Below are positions 34,237 to 43,191 of a stretch of DNA of 64,000 nucleotides, piece after piece. Position numbers and translations under genes: made by a program. This stretch comes from LMUY01 sp965198565 (GTDB taxonomy: Bacteria > Pseudomonadota > Alphaproteobacteria > Acetobacterales > Acetobacteraceae): assembly GCA_965198565.1 (NCBI GenBank), contig OZ240665.1, positions 186,001 through 250,000 of the forward strand, in the 5' to 3' direction. Each line of letters begins with the position of its first letter. Position 1 is the first letter of the stretch. The notes under the pieces were generated by a model. That model did no database searches. It was given only the letters and a program-made list of their open reading frames with translations, and was not told the DNA's origin.

Positions 34237-36423
34237 GTGGCGTTTGCTGTGACGAAGGGCCGCGTGAGCGAGGGCCTGCCCCACCCGCTCGGCGCCACGT
34301 GGGACGGGATCGGGGTCAACTTCGCCCTGTTCTCCGCCCATGCCGAGCGGGTCGAACTCTGCCTGTTCGACCAAACCGGGGAGCGCGAGCTCGAGCGCGT
34401 GCCGCTGCCGGAATACACCGACGAAGTGTTCCACGGCTACCTGCCGGACGCGCGGCCCGGCACCGTCTACGCCTACCGCGTCTACGGCCCGTACGCGCCC
34501 GAAGCCGGCCACCGCTTCAACCCGAACAAGCTGCTGCTCGATCCCTACGCCAAGTCCCATGTCGGCTCGCTGCAGTGGCACCCGGCCTGCTATGGCTACG
34601 TCCAGGGCCACAAGGACGCCGACCTCTCCTTCGACCGGCATGACAGCGCCCGCTACATGCCGAAATGCCAAGTGATCGACCCGTCCTTCACCTGGGGGCG
34701 GGACCATCCGCCCGGCGTGCCCTGGGAACGCACCATCCTCTACGAGCTGCATGTGCGCGGCTTCACCAAGCTACACCCGGCCGTGCCGATGGAGATGCGC
34801 GGCACCTTCGCCGGCCTCGCCGCCCCCGAGGTGCTGGACTACATCCGCTCGCTCGGGGTGACCTCGGTCGAGCTGCTGCCGGTGCACACCTTCATCAACG
34901 ACCACACCCTGGTCACCAAGGGGCTGAGCAACTACTGGGGCTACAACTCGATCGGCTTCTTCGCCCCCGACCCGCGCTATGCGTTCAGCCCCGGCTTCGC
35001 CTTCTCCGAGTTCAAGCAGATGGTGGCCCGCTTCCACGACGCCGGGCTCGAGGTGATCCTGGACGTGGTCTACAACCACACCGCCGAGGGCAACGAGCTG
35101 GGCGGCACGCTATCGTTCCGCGGCATCGACAATCTCAGCTACTACCGGTTGCTGCCCAAGCAGAAGCGCTTCTACATCAACGACACCGGGACGGGGAACA
35201 CCGTCGACATCAGCCATCCCCGCGTGCTGCAGATGGTCACCGACAGCCTGCGCTACTGGGTGACGGAGATGCATGTCGACGGGTTCCGCTTCGACCTGGC
35301 GACCATCCTGGGGCGCGAGGACCACGGTTTCGACGAGGGCGGCGGCTTCCTCGACACGTGCCGGCAGGACCCGGTGCTCTCCGCCGTGAAGCTGATCGCG
35401 GAACCCTGGGACATCGGGCCCGGCGGCTACCAGGTGGGGCAGTTTCCGCCCGGCTGGGCCGAGTGGAACGACAAGTTCCGCGACACCACCCGCGCGTTCT
35501 GGAAGGCGGAGGCGCCGGCTTCGACGATGGCGGCGCGGCTCTCCGCCTCGGCCGGCGAGTTCAACCGGCGCGGCCGCCGGCCATGGTCGAGCGTGAACTT
35601 CGTCACCGCGCATGACGGCTTCACCCTGGCGGACGTGGTGTCCTACAACCAGAAGCACAACGAGGCGAACGGCGAGGACAACAACGACGGCAGCAGCCAC
35701 AACGTCAGTTGGAACTGCGGCGTCGAGGGCCCGACCGACGACCCGGCGATCAACGCCGTGCGCGAGCGCCAGATGCGCAACATGCTGGCGAGCCTGCTGC
35801 TGAGCCAGGGCACCCCGATGCTGCTGGCGGGCGACGAGTTCGCGCGCAGCCAGGCCGGCAACAACAATGCCTACAACCAGGACAACGCGCTGAGCTGGCT
35901 CGACTGGGCGGTGGGCGAGCGCGGCGGCCGCATGATCAAGTTCGTCCAGGAGCTGACCGCGCTGCGGCACCGCTACCCGATCCTGCGCCGCGGCCGCTAC
36001 CTGACGGGGGTGCTGGACCCGGAATCCGGCGTGCGCGACGTGACTTGGCTCAACGCGCTGGGCGAGGAGATGACGCAGGACAATTGGCGGGACGACAACC
36101 TGCGCTGCTTCGGCATGCTGCTGGACGGCCGCGCCCGCGCGACCGGGGTGCGCCGGGTGTCGAGCGACAGTTCGATGCTGATCATCATGAACGGCCACCA
36201 CGAGGGCGTCGGCTTCACCTTGCCGCCGGTGGCCGGAGGCGCGGCGTGGCGGCTGGTGTTCGACACCAACGCGCCGAACCACGAGGAAGAGGTGGGTGTG
36301 GGCGAGGAGTATGTGGTGACGGGCCGCTCCGTGCTGCTGTTCGAGCGGCTGCGCGAGGCGGCACCCGTGGAGCGCCGCAAGCGCCCCAGCCGGCGCCGCG
36401 GGGAGCCGCCGAACGGGGACTAG
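34237..36423 (+). CDS. glgX: Glycogen debranching enzyme GlgX
   Basis: 728-residue GH13 isoamylase-type enzyme that cuts alpha-1,6 branches from phosphorylase-limited glycogen. The N-terminal CBM48 (about 10-100) carries GVNFALFSAHAERVELCLFD. The catalytic barrel has VVYNHTAEGN, nucleophile Asp in DGFRFDLATILGR, acid Glu in KLIAEPWDIGPGGY and the third Asp in NFVTAHDGFTL. It uses GTG at 34237 with GGAG 8 bases upstream. No other glg gene is in the window. It ends at a palindromic terminator shared with sodB. Confidence 0.96.
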   Translation: MAFAVTKGRVSEGLPHPLGATWDGIGVNFALFSAHAERVELCLFDQTGERELERVPLPEYTDEVFHGYLPDARPGTVYAYRVYGPYAPEAGHRFNPNKLLLDPYAKSHVGSLQWHPACYGYVQGHKDADLSFDRHDSARYMPKCQVIDPSFTWGRDHPPGVPWERTILYELHVRGFTKLHPAVPMEMRGTFAGLAAPEVLDYIRSLGVTSVELLPVHTFINDHTLVTKGLSNYWGYNSIGFFAPDPRYAFSPGFAFSEFKQMVARFHDAGLEVILDVVYNHTAEGNELGGTLSFRGIDNLSYYRLLPKQKRFYINDTGTGNTVDISHPRVLQMVTDSLRYWVTEMHVDGFRFDLATILGREDHGFDEGGGFLDTCRQDPVLSAVKLIAEPWDIGPGGYQVGQFPPGWAEWNDKFRDTTRAFWKAEAPASTMAARLSASAGEFNRRGRRPWSSVNFVTAHDGFTLADVVSYNQKHNEANGEDNNDGSSHNVSWNCGVEGPTDDPAINAVRERQMRNMLASLLLSQGTPMLLAGDEFARSQAGNNNAYNQDNALSWLDWAVGERGGRMIKFVQELTALRHRYPILRRGRYLTGVLDPESGVRDVTWLNALGEEMTQDNWRDDNLRCFGMLLDGRARATGVRRVSSDSSMLIIMNGHHEGVGFTLPPVAGGAAWRLVFDTNAPNHEEEVGVGEEYVVTGRSVLLFERLREAAPVERRKRPSRRRGEPPNGD

Positions 36424-36456
36424 CGGCGCTGCCCCGCGCCCTCTCCCGCACGTCTT

Positions 36457-36558
36457 CTCCCTCTCCCTCTGGGAGAGGGCCGGGGTGAGGGGCGCGCTGC
36501 CGAAATCCTGCGCATGGCCCCCTCACCCAACCCTCTCCCAGAGGGAGAGGGCTTTTTC
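36457..36558. repeat. GC-rich palindromic element, copy 4 (two units)
   Basis: Unit 1 (36457-36492) and an inverted unit 2 (36519-36558) have CCCTCTCCC/GGGAGAGGG stems and GGGGTGAGG/CCCTCACCC flanks. They fill the gap between the converging glgX and sodB genes. Confidence 0.88.
36531..36557 (+). terminator. Terminator formed by palindromic element 4
   Basis: CCCTCTCCC-AGA-GGGAGAGGG followed by C and five T residues is a textbook intrinsic terminator for glgX on the plus strand. It shows that at least this repeat copy can end transcription. Confidence 0.8.
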
Positions 36559-36584
36559 AGAAAGCGGTCTCCAGGAATGGCCCC

Positions 36585-37190
36585 CTACGCCGCCGACATC
36601 TGGCTTTCGGCGAACTCGTAGTTCGCGATCTTGTCCAGCCAGTTGGTGATGTAGTCCGGCCGGCGGTTGCGGAAGTCCAGGTAGTAGCTGTGCTCCCACA
36701 CGTCGATGCCGAGCAGCGCGTGGCCGTCGCCCATCGCCAGCGGGTTGCTGCCGTTCGGCGTCTTGGTGATCTTCAGCTTGCCGTCCGACCCCAGCACCAG
36801 CCAGGCCCAGCCGGAGCCGAATTGGCTGATCGCGGCGGCCTTGAAGTCCTCCTTGAACTTGGCCGTGCCACCAAGGTCGGACGTGATCTTGGCCTCGAGC
36901 TTGCCGGGGATCTTGCCGCCTTCGGTCGGGCTCATCGCCTGCCAGAACAGGATGTGGTTCCAATGCTGGCCGGCGTTGTTGAACACCGGGCCGCCTTCCT
37001 TGGTGGTGTGGGTGACGATCTCCTCGAGCGACTTGCCCTGGAGCAGCGGGTCCTTTTCGACGAAGCCGTTCAGCGCCGTCACATAGGCCTGGTGATGCTT
37101 GTCATGGTGCAGCTCCAGCGTCTCCTGGCACATGCCGCGCTCGGCGAGGGCGCCGTGGGAGTAGGGCAGCGGGGGAAGTTCGAACGCCAT
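36585..37190 (-). CDS. sodB: Superoxide dismutase, Fe/Mn family (Fe-type features)
   Basis: 201 residues, cytoplasmic. Metal ligands are His in ELPPLPYSHGAL-LELHHDKHHQAY, His in GQHWNHILFW, and Asp and His in GIDVWEHSYYLDF. The Gln placed just before the WNH motif (NNAGQHWNH) is the Fe-type arrangement. ATG 37190 has AAGGAG 8 bases upstream, which rules out the 19 open codons before it. It stands alone and converges on glgX. Confidence 0.95.
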   Translation of the reverse strand: MAFELPPLPYSHGALAERGMCQETLELHHDKHHQAYVTALNGFVEKDPLLQGKSLEEIVTHTTKEGGPVFNNAGQHWNHILFWQAMSPTEGGKIPGKLEAKITSDLGGTAKFKEDFKAAAISQFGSGWAWLVLGSDGKLKITKTPNGSNPLAMGDGHALLGIDVWEHSYYLDFRNRRPDYITNWLDKIANYEFAESQMSAA

Positions 37191-37282
37191 GGGCAGTCTC
37201 CTTGGGTGTTGGATGCCGCGGTGGGCGGACCATCCTGCCCGGCCCACCTCGCGTCAAGCGCGGCCAACCCCATGTTCGTTGC

Positions 37283-38056
37283 ATGTCAGCCGGCGCAAGC
37301 CTCTCCCCGGTCGGCGCCCTGGTGCGCCGGGCCGACCCCGATCGTTTCCTCACCGCCCTGTTCGCCCCGCCAGACCGCCGGGAGGCGCTGTTCACCCTGT
37401 ATGCGTTCAACCATGAGGCGGCCCGCGCCCGCGAGGCCACCACCGAGCCGATGATGGCGCTGATCCGCCTGCAATGGTGGCGCGAGGTGGTGGAAGGCGC
37501 GCGCAAGCCGCACGAGGTGGCGACCCCGCTGGCCGATCTGCTCGCCGCGGGAGCGCTGGACCCAGCGGAACTGCTGGCAGTGCTGGAGGCGCGCGAGCAG
37601 ACCGAGTTCGCGTCGCTGGCGGACTGGCGCAGTTGGCTGCTGCAAGGCGCCGGGTCGCTCGCTCTCGCCGCCGCGCGCCTGCTGGGTGCGCCGGGTGCGG
37701 ACGGCGTGCAGCGGCTGGGCGCGGGCTACGGTGCGGCGGGCGTGTTGCGCAGCGCGGCGGCACTGGCCCGGGCCAAGCTGTGTCTCCTGCCCGTCGACGT
37801 GCTGGAAGCACACGGGCTTACCCCGGAGTCCGTCATCGCGGCACCGCAGGCTCCGGCGCTGCGGCCCGTGTTTGCCGCCTTGGCCGCCGAGGCGCGCACC
37901 CTGCTGGGCCCGCGCCTGCGCCCCGGCCGCGCCCTGGCTGCCGCCCTGCCTGCCGCCCTCGCCCGGCGCGACCTCCGTCACCCAGGCGACCCGGCGCCGC
38001 GCGGCCTGGCCGACCGGATCGCCGTCACCCTCGCCGCCATCACAGGACGCGTCTGA
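37283..38056 (+). CDS. Squalene/phytoene-synthase family protein lacking catalytic aspartates
   Basis: 257 residues. The fold signature is present (LFTLYAFNHEAARAREATTE, LQWWREVVEG, GAAGVLRSAAALARAKLCLL), but neither DxxxD metal-binding motif of real prenyl-synthases can be seen. Such short proteins are widespread in alphaproteobacteria and are related to mitochondrial NDUFAF6, a complex I assembly factor. That role is more plausible here than isoprenoid synthesis. Its stop overlaps the slipin start (TGATG). Confidence 0.8.
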   Translation: MSAGASLSPVGALVRRADPDRFLTALFAPPDRREALFTLYAFNHEAARAREATTEPMMALIRLQWWREVVEGARKPHEVATPLADLLAAGALDPAELLAVLEAREQTEFASLADWRSWLLQGAGSLALAAARLLGAPGADGVQRLGAGYGAAGVLRSAAALARAKLCLLPVDVLEAHGLTPESVIAAPQAPALRPVFAALAAEARTLLGPRLRPGRALAAALPAALARRDLRHPGDPAPRGLADRIAVTLAAITGRV

Positions 38057-38847
38057 TGCAGCCTCAATTTCAGCAATACCTTGCGGAGAACAGTATGTTG
38101 GTCGCCCTCATCGTCGTGGCAGCGCTCATCGTGCTGCTGCTGCTCCGTTCGATCCGCCTGACGCAGGAGTGGAACCGCGCCGTGGTGCTGCGGCTGGGGC
38201 GCTTCCTCGGCGTGCGCGGGCCGGGGCTGTTCTTCGTGTTGCCCCTCGTCGACCAGGTCGCCTTCATCATCGACATGCGAGTCGAGACCACCACCATCAC
38301 CGCCGAGCAGGCGCTCACGCGCGACACGGTGGCGGTGGGTGTGGACGCGATCGTGTTCTGGCAGGTGATCGACCCGCGCGCCGCCGCCATCAACATCGCC
38401 AACTACCGCCAGGCGATCGAGCGGGTGGCGCAAACCAGCCTGCGCGAGATGATCGGCTCGTCCGACCTCGCCCGCCTGCTGAGCGACCGCAAGTCGGCCG
38501 ACGAGCAGCTCCGGCTGACCATCGGCGAGAAGACCGGGAGCTGGGGGGTGGGCATCCGCTCGGTCGAGATCAAGGACGTGGGCATCCCCGCCGGGCTGCA
38601 GGACGCGATGAGCAGCCAGGCGCAGGCGGAGCGCGAGAAGCAGGCGCGGGTGACCTTGGCCTCGGCCGAGCGGGACATCGCCGAGCAGGTGCTGCTGGCG
38701 GCGGGCCTGTATGCGCAAAACCCGGTGGCGCTGCAGTTGCGCCAGATGAATTTGCTGTATGAGATGAACAAGGAGCGGGGCGCGACCGTGCTGATCCCGA
38801 CCGACATGGCAAGCGCGCTGGGAGCCGTGTTCAAGCCGGCCAGCTAA
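38056..38847 (+). CDS. SPFH-domain protein, slipin (stomatin-like)
   Basis: 263 residues. One N-terminal membrane helix (MLVALIVVAALIVLLLLRSI) is followed by the SPFH/band-7 domain: EWNRAVVLRLGRFLGVRGPG, RVETTTITAEQALTRDTVAV and ASAERDIAEQVLLAAGL. It is a membrane scaffold expected to form oligomers at the inner membrane. No NfeD partner gene is adjacent. It is translationally coupled to the phytoene-synthase-like gene by TGATG. Confidence 0.92.
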   Translation: MQPQFQQYLAENSMLVALIVVAALIVLLLLRSIRLTQEWNRAVVLRLGRFLGVRGPGLFFVLPLVDQVAFIIDMRVETTTITAEQALTRDTVAVGVDAIVFWQVIDPRAAAINIANYRQAIERVAQTSLREMIGSSDLARLLSDRKSADEQLRLTIGEKTGSWGVGIRSVEIKDVGIPAGLQDAMSSQAQAEREKQARVTLASAERDIAEQVLLAAGLYAQNPVALQLRQMNLLYEMNKERGATVLIPTDMASALGAVFKPAS

Positions 38848-38892
38848 CCCGCGCGACGCGCCACGGAGGCACCCACCCTGACCCAATCCCGC

Positions 38893-40299
38893 ATGCTGGC
38901 GCGCAAGAGCGTGGAAGACATCATCCACAGCGGCGAAGGCGGGCACCAGCTCAAGAAGACGCTCGGCGCGCTCAGCATCACCGCCATCGGCATCGGCGCG
39001 GTGATCGGTGCCGGCATCTTCGTGCTGACCGGCACCGCCGCTGCGCGCTATGCCGGCCCGGCGGTGATGATCTCCTTCGTGCTGGCCGGCATCGCCTGCG
39101 CCTTCGTGGCGCTGTGCTACGCCGAGTTGGCCGCCATGATCCCGGTCAGCGGCAGCACCTACAGCTACACCTTTGCCGCCATCGGCGAGGTCTTCGCCTG
39201 GATCATCGGCTGGGACCTGCTGCTGGAATACGCGATGGGCGCGGCGACCGTGGCGGTGGGGTGGTCGGGCTATGCCGTGGGCCTGCTTGGCAATCTCGGC
39301 CTCAAGCTGCCGGCCGCGCTGACCGGGCCGCCCGGAGCCGCGCCGGGCAACATCCTGAACCTGCCCGCGGCGCTGATCGTGGTGGTGCTGACGGCCATGC
39401 TGGTGTTGGGCACGCGCGAGTCGGCCCGGGTCAACAACGTGATGGTGGCGCTCAAGCTGACGGTGGTGGTGGCGTTCATCGTGGTGGGCGCGTTCTACGT
39501 GCAGGCTGGCCATTGGCACCCGTTCGTGCCGCCGAACAAGGGCGGCTTCGGCGAGTTTGGCCTGAGCGGCATCCTGCGCGGCTCCTCCGTGGTGTTCTAT
39601 GCCTATTTGGGCTTCGACGCCGTCTCCACCGCCGCACAGGAAGCCAATTCGCCGCAGAAGGACATGCCGCGGGCGATCCTGGCGTCGCTGGTGATCTGCA
39701 CCGTGCTCTACGTCGCGGTGGCCGCCGTGCTCACCGGGCTGATGCCCTACACCGAGCTCAACGTGCCGGACCCGATCGGCAAGGCGGTGAAGGCGGTGGG
39801 CTTGGGCTGGTTCGCCGTGCTGGTGGACCTGGGCGCGCTGATCGGGCTGACCACGGTGATCCTGGTGGCGCTGTATGGCCAGAGCCGGATTGCCTACGCG
39901 ATCGGGCGGGACGGCCTGTTGCCGCCGATGTTCGCCAAGCTGCACGAGCGCTGGAACACGCCGTATCGCGTGCATATCCTGACGGGCGCCGTGGTGGCGG
40001 TGGTGGCGGCGCTCACCCCGATCCAGGTGCTGAGCGAGCTGGTGAGCGTCGGCACCTTGCTGGCGTTCGTGCTGGTGTGTGGGGCGGTCCTGTATTTGCG
40101 CCGGGTCGAACGCGGGACGGAGCGGCCGTTCCGGGTGCCGGGCGTTCCGTGGGTGCCGCTGCTGGGGATCGTCTCATGCCTGGCGCTGGTGGCGGGGCTG
40201 CCGCTGGTGACGCTGCTGCGGCTGGCGGTGTGGCAGGTGCTGGGGATCGGGATCTATCTATGGTACGGGCGGCGGCATTCCGTGATGCGAGACCGCTAG
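38893..40299 (+). CDS. APC-family amino-acid permease
   Basis: 468 residues from ATG 38893, with 12 helices. TM1 carries the APC motif IGIGAVIGAGIFVLTGTAA. Other family segments are AELAAMIPVSGSTYSYTFAA and FYAYLGFDAVSTAAQEANSP, the latter typical of the cationic-amino-acid (CAT) branch. The N-terminus ARKSVEDIIHSGEGGHQLKK is cytoplasmic. The only good ribosome-binding site (GGAGG) is placed 8 bases before an in-frame CTG at 38878, which suggests translation may begin there and add MTQSR. Confidence 0.9.
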   Translation: MLARKSVEDIIHSGEGGHQLKKTLGALSITAIGIGAVIGAGIFVLTGTAAARYAGPAVMISFVLAGIACAFVALCYAELAAMIPVSGSTYSYTFAAIGEVFAWIIGWDLLLEYAMGAATVAVGWSGYAVGLLGNLGLKLPAALTGPPGAAPGNILNLPAALIVVVLTAMLVLGTRESARVNNVMVALKLTVVVAFIVVGAFYVQAGHWHPFVPPNKGGFGEFGLSGILRGSSVVFYAYLGFDAVSTAAQEANSPQKDMPRAILASLVICTVLYVAVAAVLTGLMPYTELNVPDPIGKAVKAVGLGWFAVLVDLGALIGLTTVILVALYGQSRIAYAIGRDGLLPPMFAKLHERWNTPYRVHILTGAVVAVVAALTPIQVLSELVSVGTLLAFVLVCGAVLYLRRVERGTERPFRVPGVPWVPLLGIVSCLALVAGLPLVTLLRLAVWQVLGIGIYLWYGRRHSVMRDR

Positions 40300-40301
40300 C
40301 A

Positions 40302-40334
40302 TCTCCCTCTCCCGTGTAGGACGGGAGAGGGAGA
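40302..40334. repeat. GC-rich palindromic element, copy 5
   Basis: TCTCCCTCTCCCGT and ACGGGAGAGGGAGA form a 14-bp perfect stem around GTAGG, with no CCCTCACCC flank. It is near-identical to copy 7 and lies between the converging permease and mlaC genes. Confidence 0.88.
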
Positions 40335-40352
40335 AGAAGGTTTGTCTACCGC

Positions 40353-40964
40353 CTAGCTCGCCTGGGCGATCTGCTGGCGCATGGCGCTGATCAGGGCATT
40401 CAGGTCCGAGCCGTGATGGCTCATGAACGAGGCATAGTCGCTGCGCTGGGTCAGGCGCAGGCTGGTGCCCTCCGCGATCACGTCGACTACCTTGGGCGAC
40501 CCGCTCGCTGTGCTCACCACCCAGCGCACGTCGGTCGGCGCCTGGTTCGGCCGGGTCACGATCGTGCCGACATAGGCCATTCCATCGCGCTCGCTGCTCT
40601 GCGCCATGCGGAAGCTCACGCCGCGGAACTCGCCGAGCTTGCTGGTGATGTTGTCCACCAGCACCGAATGGAACAGGTTGGTGTAGTCGCGCAACTGTTC
40701 CGGCGTGGCGCTGTTCACGAATCGGCCGAGGCAAAATCGGGCAATCCCGTCCACATCGACCGACTGCTCGATCAGCGGCCGCAGCAAGCGCTGCTTTTCG
40801 GCGAGCGAGCCCTCGCCATTCACCACGTCCACCAGCTTGGTGCCAAACTGGTCGACGAAGCTCTCGGCCGCGGCCTCTTCCTGCGCTCGGAGGGGGAACG
40901 GGGCGAACGCAAGCAGGGTGCCGATGGCGCCCCAAACCAACGCTTGACGGCGGGTCAGCATCAT
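40353..40964 (-). CDS. mlaC: Phospholipid-binding protein MlaC (periplasmic)
   Basis: 203 residues. The signal has a twin-arginine look (LTRRQALVWGAIGTLLAFAP, cleavage near LRA-QEE). The mature MlaC domain has IARFCLGRFVNSATPEQLRD, ITSKLGEFRGVSF and VVDVIAEGTSLRLTQRSDY. It ferries phospholipids between the outer-membrane MlaA and the inner-membrane MlaFEDB complex. It follows mlaA by 25 bases in one operon; mlaFED is not in the window. Confidence 0.92.
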   Translation of the reverse strand: MMLTRRQALVWGAIGTLLAFAPFPLRAQEEAAAESFVDQFGTKLVDVVNGEGSLAEKQRLLRPLIEQSVDVDGIARFCLGRFVNSATPEQLRDYTNLFHSVLVDNITSKLGEFRGVSFRMAQSSERDGMAYVGTIVTRPNQAPTDVRWVVSTASGSPKVVDVIAEGTSLRLTQRSDYASFMSHHGSDLNALISAMRQQIAQAS

Positions 40965-40989
40965 AGGGGCGGCTTCCTCGAGGCGGTTT

Positions 40990-41754
40990 CTACTTGGAAT
41001 ACCAATTCGGCACGGTCGCATCATTGTCGCTACGCACGGTGTCGATCGTGCTCTGCCGGTTCTGGCGGTAAAGGCTTCGGAACGTCGCATAGGGGTCCAG
41101 TGCGGTGCGCTTGATCGACGCCACCGTGTCCAAAGCCCGCTCCCGCGCGTCCACGGCGCCCACGCCGTAGCGGACATAGTTGAGCGTCACAATGCCATGC
41201 CCGCTCGGCGCATACGTGAACGGATCGAACGCGACATCAACCCCGTAGCCGGTCGCATCGCGCGGATCGGACGGGCCCAGCACGGGGAGGAACAGGAACG
41301 GCCCGGCGGGCACGCCCCACAACGCCAGCGTCTCGCCGAAGTCGCTGTCATGCGCTGGGTAGCCCACCTTGGCCGCCACGTCGAACAGCCCGCCAACCCC
41401 CGCCGTCGTGTTGATCACGAAGCGCATGAAGGTCGTGCCGGCCCGGCGCGGCTTGGTCTGCACCACGTCGTTGATGAACAGCACCGGCGTGGTCATGTTC
41501 TGCAGCACGTTGTGGATTGGGTTACGCACCACCGGCGGCACCGCATAGCGGTAGGCCCGCGCGACCGGCGCCACGAAATACGTGTCGAGCCCGTCGTTGA
41601 TGGAGTAAAACACCCGGTTGGTGGGCTCTAGCGGGTCGTTGTTTTCGTTATACTCTTGCAGCGCCTCGGGGTCGGACGCGGGCGGCTTGGCGGCACAACT
41701 GGCAAGTCCCAAGGCAAGGAGCGCCAGAAGCAGCAAACGGGCATGCAAGGGCAT
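40990..41754 (-). CDS. mlaA: Outer-membrane lipoprotein MlaA (VacJ)
   Basis: 254 residues. The lipoprotein signal ends in the lipobox LASC (Cys20). The MlaA body has NDPLEPTNRVFYSINDGLDT, FVINTTAGVGGLFDVA, DFGETLALWGVPAGPFLFLP and LGPSDPRDATGYGVD. It removes mislocalised phospholipids from the outer leaflet of the outer membrane and passes them to MlaC. First gene of the mlaA-mlaC unit, divergent from metF. Confidence 0.95.
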   Translation of the reverse strand: MPLHARLLLLALLALGLASCAAKPPASDPEALQEYNENNDPLEPTNRVFYSINDGLDTYFVAPVARAYRYAVPPVVRNPIHNVLQNMTTPVLFINDVVQTKPRRAGTTFMRFVINTTAGVGGLFDVAAKVGYPAHDSDFGETLALWGVPAGPFLFLPVLGPSDPRDATGYGVDVAFDPFTYAPSGHGIVTLNYVRYGVGAVDARERALDTVASIKRTALDPYATFRSLYRQNRQSTIDTVRSDNDATVPNWYSK

Positions 41755-41899
41755 TCAGTCTTCCTCAAGCGGGTGGCAGCACCGGCGGTCGCCCGACGGC
41801 TGCTGCGAAGTTGTAGCACGGCGCCAGCAACGCGCAACGAGGGTGCAAATCCAGAGATTTGCCTTGCGTCCGGCCCATATTGCCCACATTGACAACGAC

Positions 41900-42889
41900 A
41901 TGAACCAGCTCACCGCTCCACCGGCCAACGCAAGCGCCGCCACCCCGACGCTGGAACGCTGGCTCACTGGCCCCCGGTTTGGCGCCCTCCCCGTCAAGGA
42001 CGCCGCCACGGCCCCGCCTGCCCTCTCCTTTGAGTTCTTCCCGCCCAAGACCGACGCGCTCGAGGCCCAGCTTTGGGAGTGTGTCCGCCGCCTCGAGCCA
42101 CTGGCACCCCGCTTCGTCTCCGTCACCTACGGCGCCGGCGGCAGCACCCAGGCGCGCACCCACGCCACCGTCAGCCGCATGGTGCAGGAAACCAGCCTGG
42201 TCCCGGCCGCGCACCTCACCTGCGTCGGCGCCAGCCGTGGCGAGGTGGACGACGTGGCCCGGCAATACTGGGATGCCGGCGTGCGCCACATCGTCGCCCT
42301 GCGTGGCGATGCTCCGGCCGGGGGAAGCTATGTCCCCCACCCGCAGGGTTACGCCTATGCCAGCGACCTGGTGGCCGGCCTCGCACGCGTCGCTCCGTTC
42401 GAGATTTCGGTGGCGGCCTACCCGGAAACCCACCCCAACGCCCATAGCCCCGAGGACGACCTCGACAACCTCAAGCGGAAGCTGGACGCCGGAGCCACCC
42501 GCGCGATCACCCAGGTGTTCTTCGAAACCAGCGTCTTCCTGGATTTCCTGGACCGCGCATTGGCGGCGGGCATTACCGCCCCGATCGTTCCCGGCATCAT
42601 GCCGGTGTCGAGCTTCGCCCAGGCGACCAAGCTCGGCGCCATGTGCGGCACGGCGGTTCCGCCTTGGCTGGCCGCGATGTTCGACGGCATCGACAGCGAC
42701 CCCGACATCCGCCGCATGGTGGCCGCTTTCGTCGCGGCCGAGCAGGTGCGCCTGCTCCAGGCCAACGGCGTGGACGAGTTCCACTTCTACACCATGAACA
42801 AGCCCGAGCTCACCTTCGCGATCGCGCACATCCTAGGGGTACGCCCGAGAACAACGCCCTCTCCCGCGGGCGGGAGAGGGTTGGGGTGA
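41900..42889 (+). CDS. metF: 5,10-methylenetetrahydrofolate reductase
   Basis: 329-residue FAD enzyme that makes 5-methyl-THF for methionine synthesis. Motifs are SFEFFPPKTD, FVSVTYGAGGSTQ, HLTCVGASRGEVDD, ALRGDAPAG, FEISVAAYPETHPNA and ITQVFFETSVFLDFLD. The C-terminus is unusual: after AHILGVRPRT the last codons (TPSPAGGRGLG and the TGA stop) are read from palindromic element 6. The native stop has therefore probably been replaced by the repeat. The ATG at 41900 gives a longer N-terminal tail than most relatives. Confidence 0.95.
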   Translation: MNQLTAPPANASAATPTLERWLTGPRFGALPVKDAATAPPALSFEFFPPKTDALEAQLWECVRRLEPLAPRFVSVTYGAGGSTQARTHATVSRMVQETSLVPAAHLTCVGASRGEVDDVARQYWDAGVRHIVALRGDAPAGGSYVPHPQGYAYASDLVAGLARVAPFEISVAAYPETHPNAHSPEDDLDNLKRKLDAGATRAITQVFFETSVFLDFLDRALAAGITAPIVPGIMPVSSFAQATKLGAMCGTAVPPWLAAMFDGIDSDPDIRRMVAAFVAAEQVRLLQANGVDEFHFYTMNKPELTFAIAHILGVRPRTTPSPAGGRGLG

Positions 42890-42892
42890 GGG
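42857..42892. repeat. GC-rich palindromic element, copy 6 (inside metF)
   Basis: CCCTCTCCCGC and GCGGGAGAGGG stem with the GGGGTGAGG flank. It overlaps the last 11 codons and the stop of metF, and it lies just before the converging gene at 42925. Confidence 0.88.
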
Positions 42893-42924
42893 TGCGCGGG
42901 CCGCGATCCGTGGAGTAGCGTGCC

Positions 42925-43191
42925 TCAGCACCACCACCGCGCCGCTGCCACCCCGCCCTCCACCGCATCCAGTAGCGAAGGCAGGTCGGATGCGCAGGCG
43001 AGCGGCTCGCCGAACGAATTCTCCAGCCGCAACTCGGGACGATCCAGCACCAGCCGGATGGCCGGCCCGGACCGCACCGGCGACTCCAGAATCACCGTCA
43101 GGTCCGCGCCATTCCGCCGCGTTGCCGACCAGGTCATGTCATGCGCCTGGCACCAAGCTCCGAGCACCGAGAGATCAACCGTCCGTAGCAT
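42925..43191 (-). CDS. Small protein of unknown function (88 aa)
   Basis: An alternating alpha/beta pattern is visible: MLRTVDLSVLGAWCQAHDMT, DLTVILESPVRSGPAIRLVL and LENSFGEPLACASDLPSLLD. It is short, cytoplasmic and without a signal peptide; the ends carry Cys and Trp (AARWWC). Codon use fits the neighbours. I do not recognise the family. It follows aminopeptidase P by about 105 bases on the same strand. Confidence 0.6.
   Translation of the reverse strand: MLRTVDLSVLGAWCQAHDMTWSATRRNGADLTVILESPVRSGPAIRLVLDRPELRLENSFGEPLACASDLPSLLDAVEGGVAAARWWC

Noticed and set aside
37978..39975. 665-codon minus-strand frame opposite the slipin and permease genes
   Set aside because: His/Asp/Gln-rich antisense translation without any motif, while the plus-strand genes are clear.
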